Below, in pieces: positions 12,218 through 24,090 of a DNA stretch of 64,000 bases. The notes below the pieces were generated by a model. The model was given only the letters and a program-made list of their open reading frames with translations. It had not been told where the DNA came from and ran no database searches. The translations under genes and the position numbers were made by a program. Each line of letters opens with the position of its first letter. Positions within the stretch are counted from its first letter, which is position 1. This DNA is from Ambrosia x helenae. Taxonomy: Eukaryota; Streptophyta; Magnoliopsida; Asterales; Asteraceae. The stretch spans positions 86,400,706-86,464,705 of the forward strand of contig CM061231.1 in assembly GCA_030844895.1 (NCBI GenBank), read 5' to 3'.

Positions 12218-13766
12218 TTTCCTTGATATAGATGTTGGCCAATCGCTCCAGCATGTCTGTTTCCTTGATTGCCAAGAAGTGTGCTGATTTTGTTAACCGA
12301 TCGACGATAACCCAAATCATATTACGCACACTTGGTGTTTTAGGGAGTTTAGTGATAAAGTCCATAGAAATTCCATCCCATTTCCACATAGGGATCTTTG
12401 GTTGCTGGAGTAGGCCCGAAGGTTTCTGATATTCTATCTTAACCTTGGCACAAGTCAAGCACTTACTAACATAAGTGGCTATCTCAGCTTTCATGTTTGG
12501 CCACCAATAAAGACTTTTGAGATCTTGGTACATCTTATCCAAACCAGGATGTACCGAATAACGAGAGGTGTGAGCTTCGTCAAGCACAAGTTTTCTGAGA
12601 TCCCCAAGGCATGGAATCCAGACTCGATTCATGAGGTACTGAAGACCATCAGACTTCAGTTCCAAGTGCTTATCAGCACCATGCAAAGTTTCCAGCTCGA
12701 CATTTTCTTCCTTGAAAGCTTTAACCTGAGCTTCACGAATCTTATCAGGAAAATTAGAATGGATAGTGAGTTGTAAAGCTCGCACCCACTTGGGTTTCAT
12801 TTCCTTACGGTTAAGGGCATCCACTACTACGTTAGCTTTCCCTGGATGATACTTGATGGCACAGTCGTAGTCATTCAGGAGCTCGACCCATCGATGTTGT
12901 CGCATGTTCAACTCCTTTTGATCAAATATGTGTTGGAGGCTCTTATGGTCAGTAAAGATCGTACACTTCATTCCATATAAATAATGCCTCCAAATCTTTA
13001 GAGCAAATACCACTGCTCCCAGTTCCAAGTCGTGAGTGGTGTAATTCTTCTCATGAACCTTCAGTTGGCGAGATGCATACGCGATGACCTTATCACACTG
13101 CATCCGTACGCACCCCAAGCCCTGGATAGAAGCGTCAGAGTACACCACGAAGTCGTCTATACCCTCGGGTAATGATAGAATTGGTGCACTGTAGAGCGTT
13201 GACTTCAACAACTGACAAGCAGATTCTTGGGCATCTTCCCACTTGTAAGTAATATCCTTTTGTGCCAAAGCAGTGAGGGTTTGAGCAGTCTTTGAGAATC
13301 CCTCAATGAATCTACGATAATATCCCACAAGACCAAGAAATTGGCGCACCTCAGTAGGAGTCTTAGGAGCCTCCCATCGTTTGATAGCATCTATCTTAGC
13401 GGGATCAACATGTATACCAGACTTGTTAACCATATGTCCTAAGAATTGGACTTCCCGAATCCAGAAGTCACACTTAGAGAATTTAGCATACAATTGCTCG
13501 TTTCTCAGAAGTTCCAAGATTAGCTGCAGGTGTTGCTTGTGCTCTTCCCTGCTCTTGGAGTTGATTAAGATGTCATCAATAAACACTATGACGAATTTGT
13601 CCAAATAGGGCTTACACACGCGGTTCATAAGATACATGAACACCGCAGGTGCATTAGTTAGCCCAAATGGCATCACCGGGAACTCATAATGTCCATAGCG
13701 AGTTTGAAAGGCTGTCTTAGCTACATTCTCCTCTCGGACTCTCAACTGATGGTATTCTGACCTCAA
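12165..13766 (-). pseudogene. Element A reverse transcriptase, RNase H and integrase N-terminal half
   Basis: The 533-codon open frame contains the reverse transcriptase palm with the catalytic FIDDILI motif (about residues 62-68) and Ty3-type signatures (MPFGLTNAPAVF, FLGLVGYYRRFI). It continues into RNase H (YSDASIQGLG, FTDHKSLQHIF) and then the integrase zinc region (CLTCAKVK) and core start (MDFITKLP, IISDR). Normally it is part of one gag-pol polyprotein. The frame starts inside the RT domain; the earlier RT part continues upstream at 13767-14030 with a stop at about 13801. The C-terminal end is broken by a frameshift. Confidence 0.92.
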
Positions 13767-14359
13767 GTCAATATTAGAATAGAAACTTGATCCTTGGAGC
13801 TAGTCAAACAAGTCATCAATACGTGGTAATGGGTAACGGTTCTTAACAGACACTTTGTTCAGTTCCTGATAGTCAATACACATGTGGAAACTCCCATCCT
13901 TCTTCTTAATAAACAGGACTGGGGCTCCCCAAGGTAAAGAACTAGGTCTAATAAAACCCCTATCCAATAGCTCTTGGAGTTGGGTCGACAGTTCTTGGAG
14001 TTCGCCTGGTGCTAGACGATATGGTGCGCATGCAACTGGGGTTGCTCCAGGTGCAAGATCAATTGGAACTCCACTTGATGAACAGGTGGAAGTCCAGGCA
14101 ATTTCTCTGGAAAGACATCTGTGAAGTCACGTACTACAGGAATGTCCTCAATCCTCGTCTCAACTTCAGCTCGAGTGTCGGAACTGTTAGCCAGAATGGC
14201 TGGATAGCCCTTTCTAATGCACTTCTGCGCTTTTAAGAATGAGATGATACCCACCATGGCACCACCACAATCACCCTGGATAGATAAGAGTTCTTCGGTA
14301 GGGAGAGGTATACGAACAAATTTCTCCTAACAGAGAATTTCAGCACGTTGTTTGGACAA
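13767..14359 (-). pseudogene. Element A pol: protease-RT linker and RT N-terminus
   Basis: In shifting frames one reads RDFTDVFPEKLPGLPP (14012-14257), typical of the linker just before Ty3 reverse transcriptase. RT fingers motifs (WGAPVLFIKKKDGSFHMCID, NRYPLPRIDDLFD) follow at about 13800-13930. At least one frameshift near 14040 and a stop at about 13801 break it. The upstream protease frame ends at a TAG at 14360 where the family usually has a Trp codon. Confidence 0.8.
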
Positions 14360-15020
14360 CTAATCTATGCCCACAACAATATCAAAGCTTCCTAAGGTGA
14401 TAGGTATGAGATCAATGGCGAATAGTTGGCCATCTAGTTCGAGCTTACAATCCCGATGAACATGGGTCACCTCAACAGGCTTGCCATTAGCTAGTTCTAT
14501 GAAGTGTGGGGATTCTAGAGGGGTAGGAGCTATCCCTAGGAGTTTGTTATGTTTTAATGACACAAAACTAAAGTCCGCACCAGTATCATATAAAACAGAA
14601 GCAAGTATGTCGTTTAAGGAACACGTACCCGTTACGACATTGTTATTTGCCCTGGCTTCCCTCGATCCAATCACAAATGATCTTCTACGAGCCCCATTGT
14701 TATTTCCAGTGTTGGTGGTGTTATTGTTGTTCCCATTCCTGTTACCACCACCATTGTTGTTATTGTTATTACCCCTGTTGTTGTTATTACCATTCCCATT
14801 CAACTGTGGGCAGTCCTTCTTGAAGTAATTCTCACTTCTACACTGGTAGCAACCCTTACCATTCCTCTGTTGCGGCCCTTGCTGTGCTGCTGGTTGATTA
14901 CCCTGAATATTAGCCCTACACTCCTTTGCCAAGTGCCCCATTCTACCACAGCGTTCACATTTAGCCTTGTTGCATGGTCCTGAGTGGTGAAAATTGCATC
15001 TATTGCACTTGGGACGATGT
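14360..15020 (-). pseudogene. Element A gag zinc knuckles and protease
   Basis: The frame contains CERCGRMGHLAKEC, a full CX2CX4HX4C zinc knuckle for RNA packaging. A second knuckle, CYQCRSENYFKKDC, has its His replaced by Tyr. A low-complexity Asn/Gly linker follows, then an aspartic protease with the active-site motif DTGA (LYDTGADFSFVS). The coding part stops at the left edge of the solo LTR at 15021, so the preceding gag is displaced to about 17522-17602 and 25418-26262. The frame ends with TAG at 14360 (SFDIVVGID). It is dead as read. Confidence 0.88.
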
Positions 15021-16599
15021 TGTAACACCCCAACCGATGGCGGAAACATCGGGATGTCACGTATTGATGATTGTTTCAGTAGCACATGGTATAAATTGAA
15101 TTTTAAAATAATTTATTCAAAGCATAATAATCCAAAAATAAAATGATGTCTAGGAATTCAATACATAATATCAAATAACAAAAACTTCAAATAGCTTCAA
15201 ATAATAACTTCATGTATAATCCTCATGCTAACTCAAGCCTCAGCTTCATTGTTACCTGAAACATGTTAATTTTGAAAATATTTTTGGGTCAACAAAAGTT
15301 GGTGAGAATTACATAGGTTTTGATAATCGAATAAAAATGTTGTGCAATTCATGTGTCATGGCAATCTAGTCCATATGTGAAAAACATACTAGAAGTAAAT
15401 CGAGTGCATAATCAACCCTTGTGACTGTTATAATGTGGTACATCCCATACGCACATGGTTCACTCGAATATGTTATGCGATAACAAACACCCACGCTACC
15501 TTTATAGGAGGCACGTATCCGGGTGGGATTGTCAGTCCAATAGATCAATCAATGTATACCGTCGGCTGATCAATGTTAATGATTATGCTAGAATTGTGCT
15601 TACCCTAGTCATGTTCAAGACATAATGCAACATAGAAAAACACATAGACACATTGATGATTGAATTGCATAAATGATGTTGTAACATGTTTCACCCCAAA
15701 AACGGTGATAAATAGAAAAGGGGCTACGTAAAACTCACCTTAGCAAAATGTTATTCTTCTTGAAAAATTGAATAGTGGTGTTGCCCAAATGTGTCAAGTA
15801 TCACCCTATAATAAGGTAATAAATATGTCTAAGTCTATCTAGTCTACAAATGTATATGTTCTAGGGTTTCGAATTTGGGATAAATGCTCGTTTGATTAAT
15901 ATTAAAAATGTTTGATAATTGAGAGAATTTTAGTAAATAAATAAACAAAAATATTTTTATAAAATTTGAATTTAAGATGGCCACAATAATGAGTTTAAAG
16001 TATAAAAATAATTTTTATAAAATTATTTTCTTTAAAATGGAATATTAATTCTATTTATAACAAATTATCAAGATTTAACTTTAATATTTAAAAATACTAA
16101 AATTAAAGAATTATTAGTTTAAAATTTATATTTCTGTTCTGAATAATCAGAAATAATTTGTATAAAATTTTGGTGCAAAAATATTAAAAATTGGATTTAT
16201 TATGATTTAATTATGATTAAAACTAACAAAAATTGATTAAAAATATTAAATAAATGATTTTTCAGAATTAAAAATCATTTCAGAAATGTTTATTGTTATA
16301 TAAACTCAGAATAATTTTTGTGGAAATTTATAAAATTGTTTTGATATTTTAATAGAATTTTATAATTGTAATAGAATAAACTTAATTTATTTATTAAATA
16401 TATTAAATAAATAAATTTTTGAAAACTAAAAATTGTAAGTTAAACTTTTTCATTAGATTAACTTAAAAGAATTTTTGTAGAATTATTAAAAGAGTTTTAA
16501 TATTTTAAAACGAATTTATAAAATATAAGTAATATATATATATAATTAATTTTAATTGTTTTTGATTAAAAAAACAAAACAAGAAAAGGGTTTGCCACA

Positions 16600-16690
16600 G
16601 CCAGGACTCGAACCCACGTGGCTTAGTTGGTGGGTACCAGATACAACCACTTGGTCCAGACCAGTGGTTGTGTTGGTTTCTGATTATTAA
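16600..16690 (-). other. tRNA-like module in solo LTR 1 (sense to LTR)
   Basis: On the minus strand a B-box-like GGTTCGAGTCC (16604-16614) follows an A-box-like AAGTGGTTG with tRNA-like spacing. It lies beside an inverted repeat of ACAACCACT. It resembles RNA polymerase III promoter elements but is not a complete tRNA gene. Confidence 0.45.
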
Positions 16691-17261
16691 AAATAAATAA
16701 CATACAAGAAATCGTGTTTATCCCCAAATTATAGCATACGAGCCCTAGTTTTGCAATTGATCAAATCACACAACATTAACCCAATTAATCATAGGGTTAA
16801 TGTTGTGTATGTTCGGATTAATGAAACCCATAACAGTAATCGAACTTACAATACTAGATTGAACATGAATGACAAGTCAAACGTCGAAGTCAAAACTCGA
16901 ACAGAAAGCTTAAGAACAGAGGATTTTGTGAGAAATTAGAGGTTGAGAAGAGAAGATTGGCGAGTTGTGAAGGTCCAGGAAGGTTCAATTTATAGGGTAG
17001 TGGCTTGGTGTTCGAATTGGCAATCGTTGACTTAATAATGAATGTTTGACGCGTCGTGGATCAAATTATGGTAACAATTGATTGACAATTGCCGTGTGTA
17101 TGAGTCACCACAGGCCGGTAATCGCGTTGTGATGCCAATTACAGATCAATTACGAGTTATGGTGGTGATTTTGGTAAGTCGTTGGTGCTCAGTTGACTTT
17201 CCAAGTCAACTGAGATGTTTCAGAATCGTGTTATAATTATAATTTGTCCGGATTGAAACAA

Positions 17262-17350
17262 GTATAATGGCTAGAGCAGTTGGTTTGTGTGTGTTGTATA
17301 ATTGAACCGGCTTGGGACGCGGGTTCGAGTCCCGGCCCAAGCACATTTTT
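17262..17350 (+). other. tRNA-like module in solo LTR 1 (antisense to LTR)
   Basis: A-box-like TGGCTAGAGCAGTTGG (17268-17283), a perfect B-box GGTTCGAGTCC (17322-17332) and a following run of T residues. This is the best tRNA-like unit in the window, but the arms do not close into a full cloverleaf by eye, so I call it tRNA-derived rather than a tRNA gene. Confidence 0.5.
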
Positions 17351-17521
17351 TTTTAAACCTTTTTCCACAACATATAAATATATATATATATAATTAATAT
17401 AGTATTAGGGTTCCCAAAATGCCACAAAAATAATTAAATGCGAATAGTAATATTGGAACTTGACGTTTTTATTAATAATGATGTGTAACGTACAAGTATA
17501 AATGCGTAATGTTACAGATGT

Positions 17522-17602
17522 CCCTGATAACCACCCTACGATTGGTTGTGGTTGTTGTTGTCGTTGTTACTGTCATGCTCTTGTTCTGTTACTGCTGTTG
17601 AC
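17522..17602 (-). pseudogene. Element A gag linker sliver between two solo LTRs
   Basis: Eighty-one bases of Asn/Ser-rich gag linker, with one in-frame TAG, connect the two solo LTRs. Removing both insertions restores a continuous reading direction from the gag piece at 25418 into the zinc-knuckle piece at 15020. Confidence 0.7.
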
Positions 17603-17712
17603 TGTGACATCCGTCACCATGACTTTTATTTATTAAAAAAAAATCTTGGGTATTATTACTCTCATTCTTGTTTAACTCGTTTTATAAAAATATTGTCATT
17701 TCCATGTAACTT

Positions 17713-17718
<6 letters not shown>

Positions 17719-17748
<30 letters not shown>
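17719..17748. repeat. (AT)n microsatellite in solo LTR 2
   Basis: Dinucleotide AT run near the start of the LTR. A longer AT run occupies the comparable position in the element E LTR (54968-55013). Confidence 0.9.
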
Positions 17749-17752
<4 letters not shown>

Positions 17753-17784
17753 TTTTTAAGACTATTTTTTTTTATTATGTGGTC

Positions 17785-17862
17785 TTTAAGACTTGAACTC
17801 AAGCCCTCCCACAACCTAAGTGTTTTGAAGGCTTCGCCTTTACCAATGGACCACCGCCCCAT
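17785..17862 (-). other. tRNA-like module in solo LTR 2 (antisense to LTR)
   Basis: On the minus strand an A-box-like TGGTCCATTGGTAAAGG is followed by a B-box-like GAGTTCAAGTC (17790-17800). It sits next to the AT repeat, as in solo LTR 1 and element E. Confidence 0.45.
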
Positions 17863-18292
17863 TATTTAAATTTTTGTTCCTTCTCTAAGAAATTTATCAA
17901 AGTCCAATCTATGAGAAAATTCATAAATCTTATATTAGAACTTTGAATCGATTTTAATTAAAATCACTTTAGTCGTTATCATCTTATTATATACATATAG
18001 TTTATTTATTTATGTATTACAAAGAAAAAAAAAAGTTGTTGTCTTCGTAAGCTAGCAAACACAAGGAACCAATCATAAGGAATTTTCAAACTTAATTCAA
18101 GCAAATATACCATATTCATGGCAGTCAAACAACTGTCAACTAATCTTTCTTTTTTTTTTTGAAAAATAACTTTCATTCAAAAACCGAGCAAAACCTCAAA
18201 ACCAAGGCCGCTCCAAACCACTATTTACAACATATACAACGGGAATTTGGACCACTCCTTCCACTCAATCCTATTACATCTCGATCTATGTT

Positions 18293-19129
18293 TTAACCAA
18301 GAAAGGACATGGACTTGACGGAAGCCACAACCTCTACAACTTTAGGAAGTTTTTTATTAAACACCACATTGTTGCGTTCCTTCCATATAATCCAACAAGA
18401 GACCATGATAATACCTCGAATAATATTTTTGCCTTTAGCCGAACCCGGGATCTCGTCTTGCCAAGCCAACAGATCTTCCATTAGCCCATACCTTTTGGGC
18501 CTCAAATGACACCAACTCCACACTCTCTTCCAAACGTCGGAGGCAAATTTACATGTGACGAAAACGTGGTTAATCGTCTCCTCTTCAGAGCTGCATAACT
18601 GACACATCACTGACGGCAAAACAATCCTTCTTTTGACAAGTTCTGAGCATGTAGGGACTTTACCCAGATCAATTCTCGAGCTGTGAATGTTAACTTTTAA
18701 CGGAATCCAGTTAACCCATCTCATCCGAGGACCTGGCTGGCCAGACGAGTACGTTCTAAACCCCTTCTTAACTGCTGCAACAAAAAAACCCACCGAAGTA
18801 TTGTTATCCCAGAACCAACTATCAACATTACCGCTGAAATGGACATTCGCCAACATATGAAAAAGATCCTGAATTTCCGAAATTCCTTCTACTGTACTCG
18901 CGCCTAAATTCCAATCGGCAGCCAACATATTCTGACCATTTGCCATAAACAAACGGCTGCTCACAGCAGCGTTTTTATCCTTTTCAATCGAAAACAAATT
19001 CGGCCATCTGATCCAAAGAGGAGTAGTACCATACCAAACGTCTTTCCAGAAATTTATGCACCTCCCGTCACCTAGCTTACAAGAAATAAGTTTATCAATA
19101 GTCCTCCCTTCAAACCGAATGTTCCCCAT
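18293..19129 (-). pseudogene. LINE ORF2 C-terminal domain (zf-RVT)
   Basis: A 278-codon frame with the Cys/His pattern CQLCSSEEETINHVFVTC and the preceding W...P.K.N segment typical of the zinc-binding domain that follows plant L1 reverse transcriptases (zf-RVT). It would bind RNA or assist target-primed reverse transcription. It is separated from the RT core by frameshifts at about 19130-19350. No RNase H domain is seen. Confidence 0.85.
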
Positions 19130-19133
19130 AACG

Positions 19134-19986
19134 TTAACAATCGACTTCCATACTCCTGGAACGGCTTTTTTTCACCGGCAAAAAATCCCATTTGTTCCTT
19201 CCTCCATGAATACTGAGAATAGTCTTCCTCCACAACCCCTTGTAATCTGTTTTGAACCTCCACACCCATTTGACTAATAAAGCGGAGTTAACATCCGATA
19301 ACTTGGTAATTCCCAGCCCACCAAATCGTTTGGGTCTTGTAACCAAATCCCACGAGACCCAATGTATATCCCTTTGCCGTCTTTGTTACCCAACCATAAA
19401 ATTTTTCGCATAATTCTCTCTATATTTTCGAGCACCTTAGTGGGCGCTTTAAACAAAGAAAGATAGTACACTAGGAGGCTCGCTAAAACTGTCTTAATCA
19501 AAGTGAGACGCCCTCCAATAGACAACACTTTAGCCTTCCAAGATTGCAGCCTATTACGAATAGTTTCAATCACCGGATCCCAATGTGACACCCGGTTCAT
19601 GTTCGCACCAACATTAATTCCCAAATACTGAAATGGAAGTTCACCCTCTTTACACCCCAACATCTCTGCTAAAGTGCTAACTTCCGAAGTAGATACCCTC
19701 AACCCAAACAGCGAAGATTTTTGAACATTTATTTTCATACCCAGCACACCTTAAAAATGCGTAAAAGTCTAGTAACCATAACTATGTTCCTTCTAGACCA
19801 AGTACCCAATAATAACGCATCATCAGCGTATAGCATGTGCGATAAACACCCCCCTTTACTCGGCAAAGTCACACCTTCGATATCCCCAAGGCTGCAAGCT
19901 TTCATAACCATAACCGCAAACGCTTCCATAACAAACAAAAACAAAAATGGCGATAGAGGATCGCCTTGTCGAGCCCCTTTTGACAA
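19134..19986 (-). pseudogene. LINE ORF2 reverse transcriptase, C-terminal part
   Basis: Frames 19735-19986, 19274-19747 and 19134-19346 together encode the RT catalytic palm (GARQGDPLSPFLF, then YADDALLLG with the two catalytic Asp residues) and the thumb/connection region (FQYLGINVGANMNR, SWKAKVLSIGGRLTLIK). Plant L1 elements usually have FADD; here it is YADD. Three frame changes separate the pieces. Confidence 0.88.
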
Positions 19987-20453
19987 TCGAACTCAAACGT
20001 AGGCGAACCGTTAACTAGGACCGCAGATCTAGCTGACCGAAGAATACCTCTAATCCAAAGACACCACTTGCCCGGGAAACCCATATGCTCCATAATGGCA
20101 ATAAGAAACTCCCAGTTTACGTTGTCGTAAGCCTTTTCGAAATCAATCTTGAATAAGAAAGCCTTCTTTCCACTTTTCTTGCACCACCCAATTACCTCAT
20201 TAAGAACAAGAGGCCCATCCAAAATTAGCCTGTCCGAAAGAAAAGCCGGCTGCGACTCCGAAATCACCTCTCCTATCACATGCTTAATTCTAGCGGCTAT
20301 AACTTTCGAAATAACTTTGCTGATCACACCAACTAAATTAATAGGACGATAGTCCTTTAGCCCCAAGGGCATTTTTGACTTCGCCACTAAAGTGATGTAA
20401 GACAAGCTGAACTCTTTCCGAATTATACCCGTATCGTGAAAGGCTTCAAACAA
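19902..20453 (-). pseudogene. LINE ORF2 reverse transcriptase, N-terminal part
   Basis: Encodes the RT fingers and first palm motif: DYRPINLVGVISKVISKVIA, QPAFLSDRLILDG, and FKIDFEKAYDNVNWEFL, the latter with a catalytic Asp. It overlaps the endonuclease-containing frame by 31 bases in another frame and breaks near 19980, before the GARQGDPLSP motif continues in a different frame. Confidence 0.9.
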
Positions 20454-21886
20454 TTTAACAAAATCTTGCTCCAGGAACTCCCAAAATGCTTAATAAAACG
20501 GAAATTGAAACCGTCCGGCCCAGGGGCTTTATCAGACCCACAATCAAACACGGCATCCTTTATTTCTTCCTTGGAAAACGGGGCTATCAAGGCTGAGATC
20601 TTTTCCACCAAAAGACGTTTGAACCCCTCAGGACGTAAACCAGGGCGGCAACCAACCTGTTCACGAAAAAGCTCACGATAATACCGAAGAACTTCTCTTT
20701 TAACCAAAGGAGGATGTGAGATCCATTCCCCGTTAACCATAACACCCGGAATACTATTTGCCGCTTTTCTCCCATTTATACATCGATGAAAGTACGCATA
20801 ATTATCATCCCCTAATGACGCCCATTTAACCCGCGACTTTTGTTTCAAATCTTTGTTTTTCATCATTTGAATCCTATCCATCTCGTTTTTGCTTTCCTCC
20901 CAAATCCACTCCTCCTCTTCTTGTAAAGTCCTTTCTTCAACTTTGTCTTGTAATCTCGCAATATCTTGTTTAATACCCTCCAATTCCATCTCCTCCGAAG
21001 CGGACTTAGACTTCCACCATGGTATCAAAGCCTTCTTTACCGCTCCTAGTTTTTTATAAAGAGAGAATTTGGAAGACCCTTGTAACGTTTCTCTTTTCAA
21101 CGCACTTTTAATAACCTCTACACAGTCATCCCTCTCTAGCCAAGAGTCAAACAATCTAAATGGTTTAGCGCCATAATTCATATTCACCAACTTCAACATA
21201 AGGGGGCTGTGATCTGATAACTCCCTGGGAAGAGCCCTCAGACACGCCCCTTGCCACCTGTTAAAAAACTCAAAACACACCAACATACGATCAATTTTAC
21301 TCATTTTGGCCGAATTTCCCAATCCAATCAAATAAGTGAATTTGTTCCCCTGCATATGAAACTCTTGCAGATTAGCCTCATCTATAAAATTATTGAAATC
21401 TAAAGCCGCCCTTTTATTAAATTTCGAGTTCCTTCTTTCTTCGGCCCATCTAACGGAGTTAAAATCTCCCAAGAACAACCACATACCCCAATTACCCTGC
21501 ATCAACGTTAATAACCTGTCCCATAAGCTTCTTTTTTCTCCAACTTTCTGGGGCTCATAAACATTAACTATATTAAGCACACTCCCGTCTTCAACTAAAG
21601 ACCCCGAGACCATCAAAAAATTATCATCCTTTACTGAAAAACTTTTAACGAATTTCCTAGGATTCCATATACTAAATAAGCCACCCGATTTCCCCTTGGC
21701 TCCAACCACCTCATAATCGTAACCTCCATTACCCCATATCGCCGCAAAATCTACAAAATGGCCATCCCACAACATAGACTCTTGAATGCCCAAAAAATCA
21801 ATCTTGTGCTTCAAAACCAACCCTTTAACCCAGGATGTTTTACCTACCACCCCAATTCCTCTGACATTTAAAGATAAGAAATTCAT
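20423..21886 (-). pseudogene. LINE ORF2 endonuclease and RT start
   Basis: A 487-codon frame starting with the APE-type endonuclease: LSLNVRG (metal/substrate Asn), IQESML (catalytic Glu), FLGDFNSVR (GDFN) and ELSDHSPLML (SDH). It continues into the linker and RT motif 0 (DKAPGPDGFNFRFIKHFG). This nuclease nicks the target for primed reverse transcription. The ATG overlaps the stop of the preceding frame (ATGA). The frame is broken at 20423, so the polyprotein is not made in one piece. Confidence 0.92.
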
Positions 21887-22107
21887 GGCAAACCTGATTG
21901 TTCCCTTTCACCATCAATAGAAACTGAAACCAAGCTTTCGAATCCTTGTAATTTGACCCCCAACCGGTCCCCGAACGAAATAGTCGCTTCCAGTTCATCG
22001 TCTTTGCTTTTAACCGCTTGAACCGCGGGAGTATACGGAGATTCACCTAAATCCTCTTTCGGCTGTTTTGTCTCCAACTCTTCACTGGTCTCCAACTGAT
22101 CACCCAT
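21883..22107 (-). CDS. Short LINE frame between ORF1 and ORF2
   Basis: A 74-codon frame (MGDQLETSEELE...) starts on TGATG, overlapping the stop of the ORF1 remnant at 22107, and ends on ATGA, overlapping the ORF2 start. It may simply be the displaced C-terminus of ORF1. No domain is recognised. Confidence 0.5.
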   Translation of the reverse strand: MGDQLETSEELETKQPKEDLGESPYTPAVQAVKSKDDELEATISFGDRLGVKLQGFESLVSVSIDGEREQSGLP

Positions 22108-23433
22108 CAGCCCACTTCCATATTCTTAAACTTTTCTTTTTTATGTTTGCCAACTTTGACTTCCACCTTTTGGCTCAAAGAAGGTAAGGAATAATTATCA
22201 CCATCCTTTCCTTCCTTAATTTCCTCTGAGGATTTCTCCTTGCTACCAAAACTATTACCAGTAACATTAGTGTGCTCCATTAAATTCCCCGAATCATCCT
22301 CCTTTGCCATAAATACGTTTTCCGGAATCTCCTCCGGAATATCCTCCGGCATGGCTGTGTCCCCAGGATTTCGATCAGCATCCTCAAAATTACATTCGGA
22401 CGGTACAGCATCGGACGGGACATCAACTTCTTCAATAAACTCCGTTAACCATTCTCTAATCTCTTCCTTGATCAAAATCTTAAAAGTTTTGCCTATCCAT
22501 TTCAAGAAAAATTACATCTTGAATTCTGGTTCCCTGTTCAACAATAACCCCAATATATTGGAAAGACGAGTCCACCTCCAGGTTCTCCGAATTCGGCTTT
22601 TTAACCACCTTACCGAAGTGACTCCCTATATCACTGATGACCGTTTCGTCTAACATGCTAAGAGGAAGCCCTGGTACTTTCAACCATGCAACACGTTGGA
22701 AAGGCAACTCTTGCCCAATCCAAATCACCGCCATACTAAAGAGTTCAGGACGCCCTAGAAGTTCATCCAAAGCCATCCTTGCATGATCACTAGTTTTGAA
22801 AGAAACCAAAACTAGTAACCCACCCAAACAAGTGATAACTCCCTCCCCTAGACCCATCTCTTTCAAAACAGGCTTGATGGTTCTCAATACGTCTATGTTC
22901 ACAGCCCCCACCACTATAGACCTTCCATGCATACCTTTAAAAGCATCGACACTATCATCCACAGTAATACATTTTTCTTGAGGCACCCCTGCAAAAGCCT
23001 CCTTGAAAGACATAGAATTAGAGACAAACCCATTCCTGAATCCATGTTGTATATTAACCTTTTCCGGTCTAGTCTGATTCTGCTGTTCTCGTTCCTTAGG
23101 TTTATACTCCCGTTTCCGTTCATCCACTTCCCCATCCTCTAATACAAACCTTGCAACGTTAACCTTAAGTTTGTAATTACCCAACCGAATAGATGATAAC
23201 ACTTTCTCCATCTCTCTCCAATCTTTAACATCGAATAATGAAATAAAACCAAACCTTCTGCCTTCTTTATCTCTTTTCCTTGCTATATAAATGTTGAAGA
23301 TGGTTCCGAAATTCCTTACTTCCTTGGCTAGATCAGCCCCGCTACATATATCCGAACGGATTGCGACATAAAACTTAGTAAGACGGGATAACACTTCTAC
23401 CGGAATAGGTTTCCGGCAAATATTCGGCGGCAT
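22107..23433 (-). pseudogene. LINE ORF1 (RRM-type RNA-binding protein)
   Basis: The first frame (22480-23433, 317 codons) carries an RRM-like fold near its N-terminus: KFYVAIRSDICSG for the first strand and RRFGFISLF for the RNP1-type motif. A one-base shift at about 22495 moves the reading to 22107-22505, an acidic, Glu/Ser-rich tail ending in a Lys-rich stretch. In plant L1 elements ORF1 coats the element RNA. It is broken by the frameshift. Confidence 0.82.
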
Positions 23434-23939
23434 ATTTAGAGAGCGTTACGTTGACCTTGCTATATTAACTATCACTGTCAACTAATCTAGCCAATTAAGC
23501 GTAATCAGTGGGTTTTAGATCAATCAATTTAATTCTAATTCATATCAAATCATGGGCGACCCATCTGTACCAGAATTCATGCGTTTAAACCAGGCAAAAG
23601 CCTTCCAATTTTGTTGTTATTTACGATGACCATTGACCCGCATTGAAATGATTCAAACTCCCATTAATCCGTCAGTTTATGGTGGAAACCGCGTACAAAT
23701 ACTCACCTAGAACCCCATTTCGGAACATTTTACCCCATTACTCTCAAATCAATTGCTCGGAAAACGGTGTGGTGAATGGTTCGATTTACGTCGGATCCTA
23801 CCAACGTCAACCAACCAAATCAGAGACATTCGATCCTCCAACCGGTAACTACTACATGTTTTTCACTCTTCATGTAAAGCCCCATCATAATTACTGGATA
23901 TATTACTCCGATTGATTAAAATTTTAGGGATTTCATTCT

Positions 23940-24090
23940 AGAGCTCGTTTGGGAAACTGGGTTCGAATCTGTATGTGTTTATTAAAAATAACAACTAATG
24001 GTTCACTATAGAGACACGTGTGAACAAAGTTTGTGGTTTTAGGAAGGGAACCATGTCCTGGGTTCGACCCTAGCCCCACTTTCGTTTTCT
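23940..24090 (+). other. Two tRNA-like B-box modules in solo LTR 2 (sense)
   Basis: B-box-like GGTTCGAATCT at 23960-23970 and GGTTCGACCCT at 24061-24071, each preceded by weak A-box-like sequence and followed by T-rich sequence. The arrangement parallels the two sense modules in the element E LTR. Confidence 0.4.

Larger units (their letters stand above)
15021..17516 (-). repeat. Solo LTR 1 inserted in element A gag (minus orientation)
   Basis: A 2496-bp LTR with TG...CA ends, flanked on both sides by the 5-bp duplication GATGT (15016-15020 and 17517-17521). No primer site or coding region accompanies it, so it is a solo LTR left after recombination between the two LTRs of a full element. 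Read on the minus strand it begins TGTAACATTACGCATTTA and ends GTTGGGGTGTTACA. It aligns along most of its length with the element E 3' LTR (54849-57508). A TATA box (minus strand) is at 16988-16994. Confidence 0.92.
18147..23473 (-). mobile_element. L1-type LINE, full length but decayed
   Basis: The element is bounded by a 15-bp target duplication, ACTGTCAACTAATCT (18132-18146 and 23474-23488), and carries a poly(A) tail (T-run on the plus strand, 18151-18160). Minus-strand order: ORF1 with an RNA-binding domain, a short middle frame, ORF2 with APE endonuclease, reverse transcriptase and a C-terminal zinc-binding domain. Several frameshifts in ORF1 and ORF2 make it inactive. It inserted into solo LTR 2 and is therefore younger than that LTR. 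Confidence 0.95.

Noticed and set aside
14481..14828. Leu/Pro-rich plus-strand protein
   Set aside because: It is the mirror of the Asn-rich gag linker of element A on the minus strand.
17262..17350. Functional tRNA gene
   Set aside because: The A- and B-box-like motifs are good, but I could not pair the acceptor and anticodon arms into a full cloverleaf by eye, and it lies inside an LTR.
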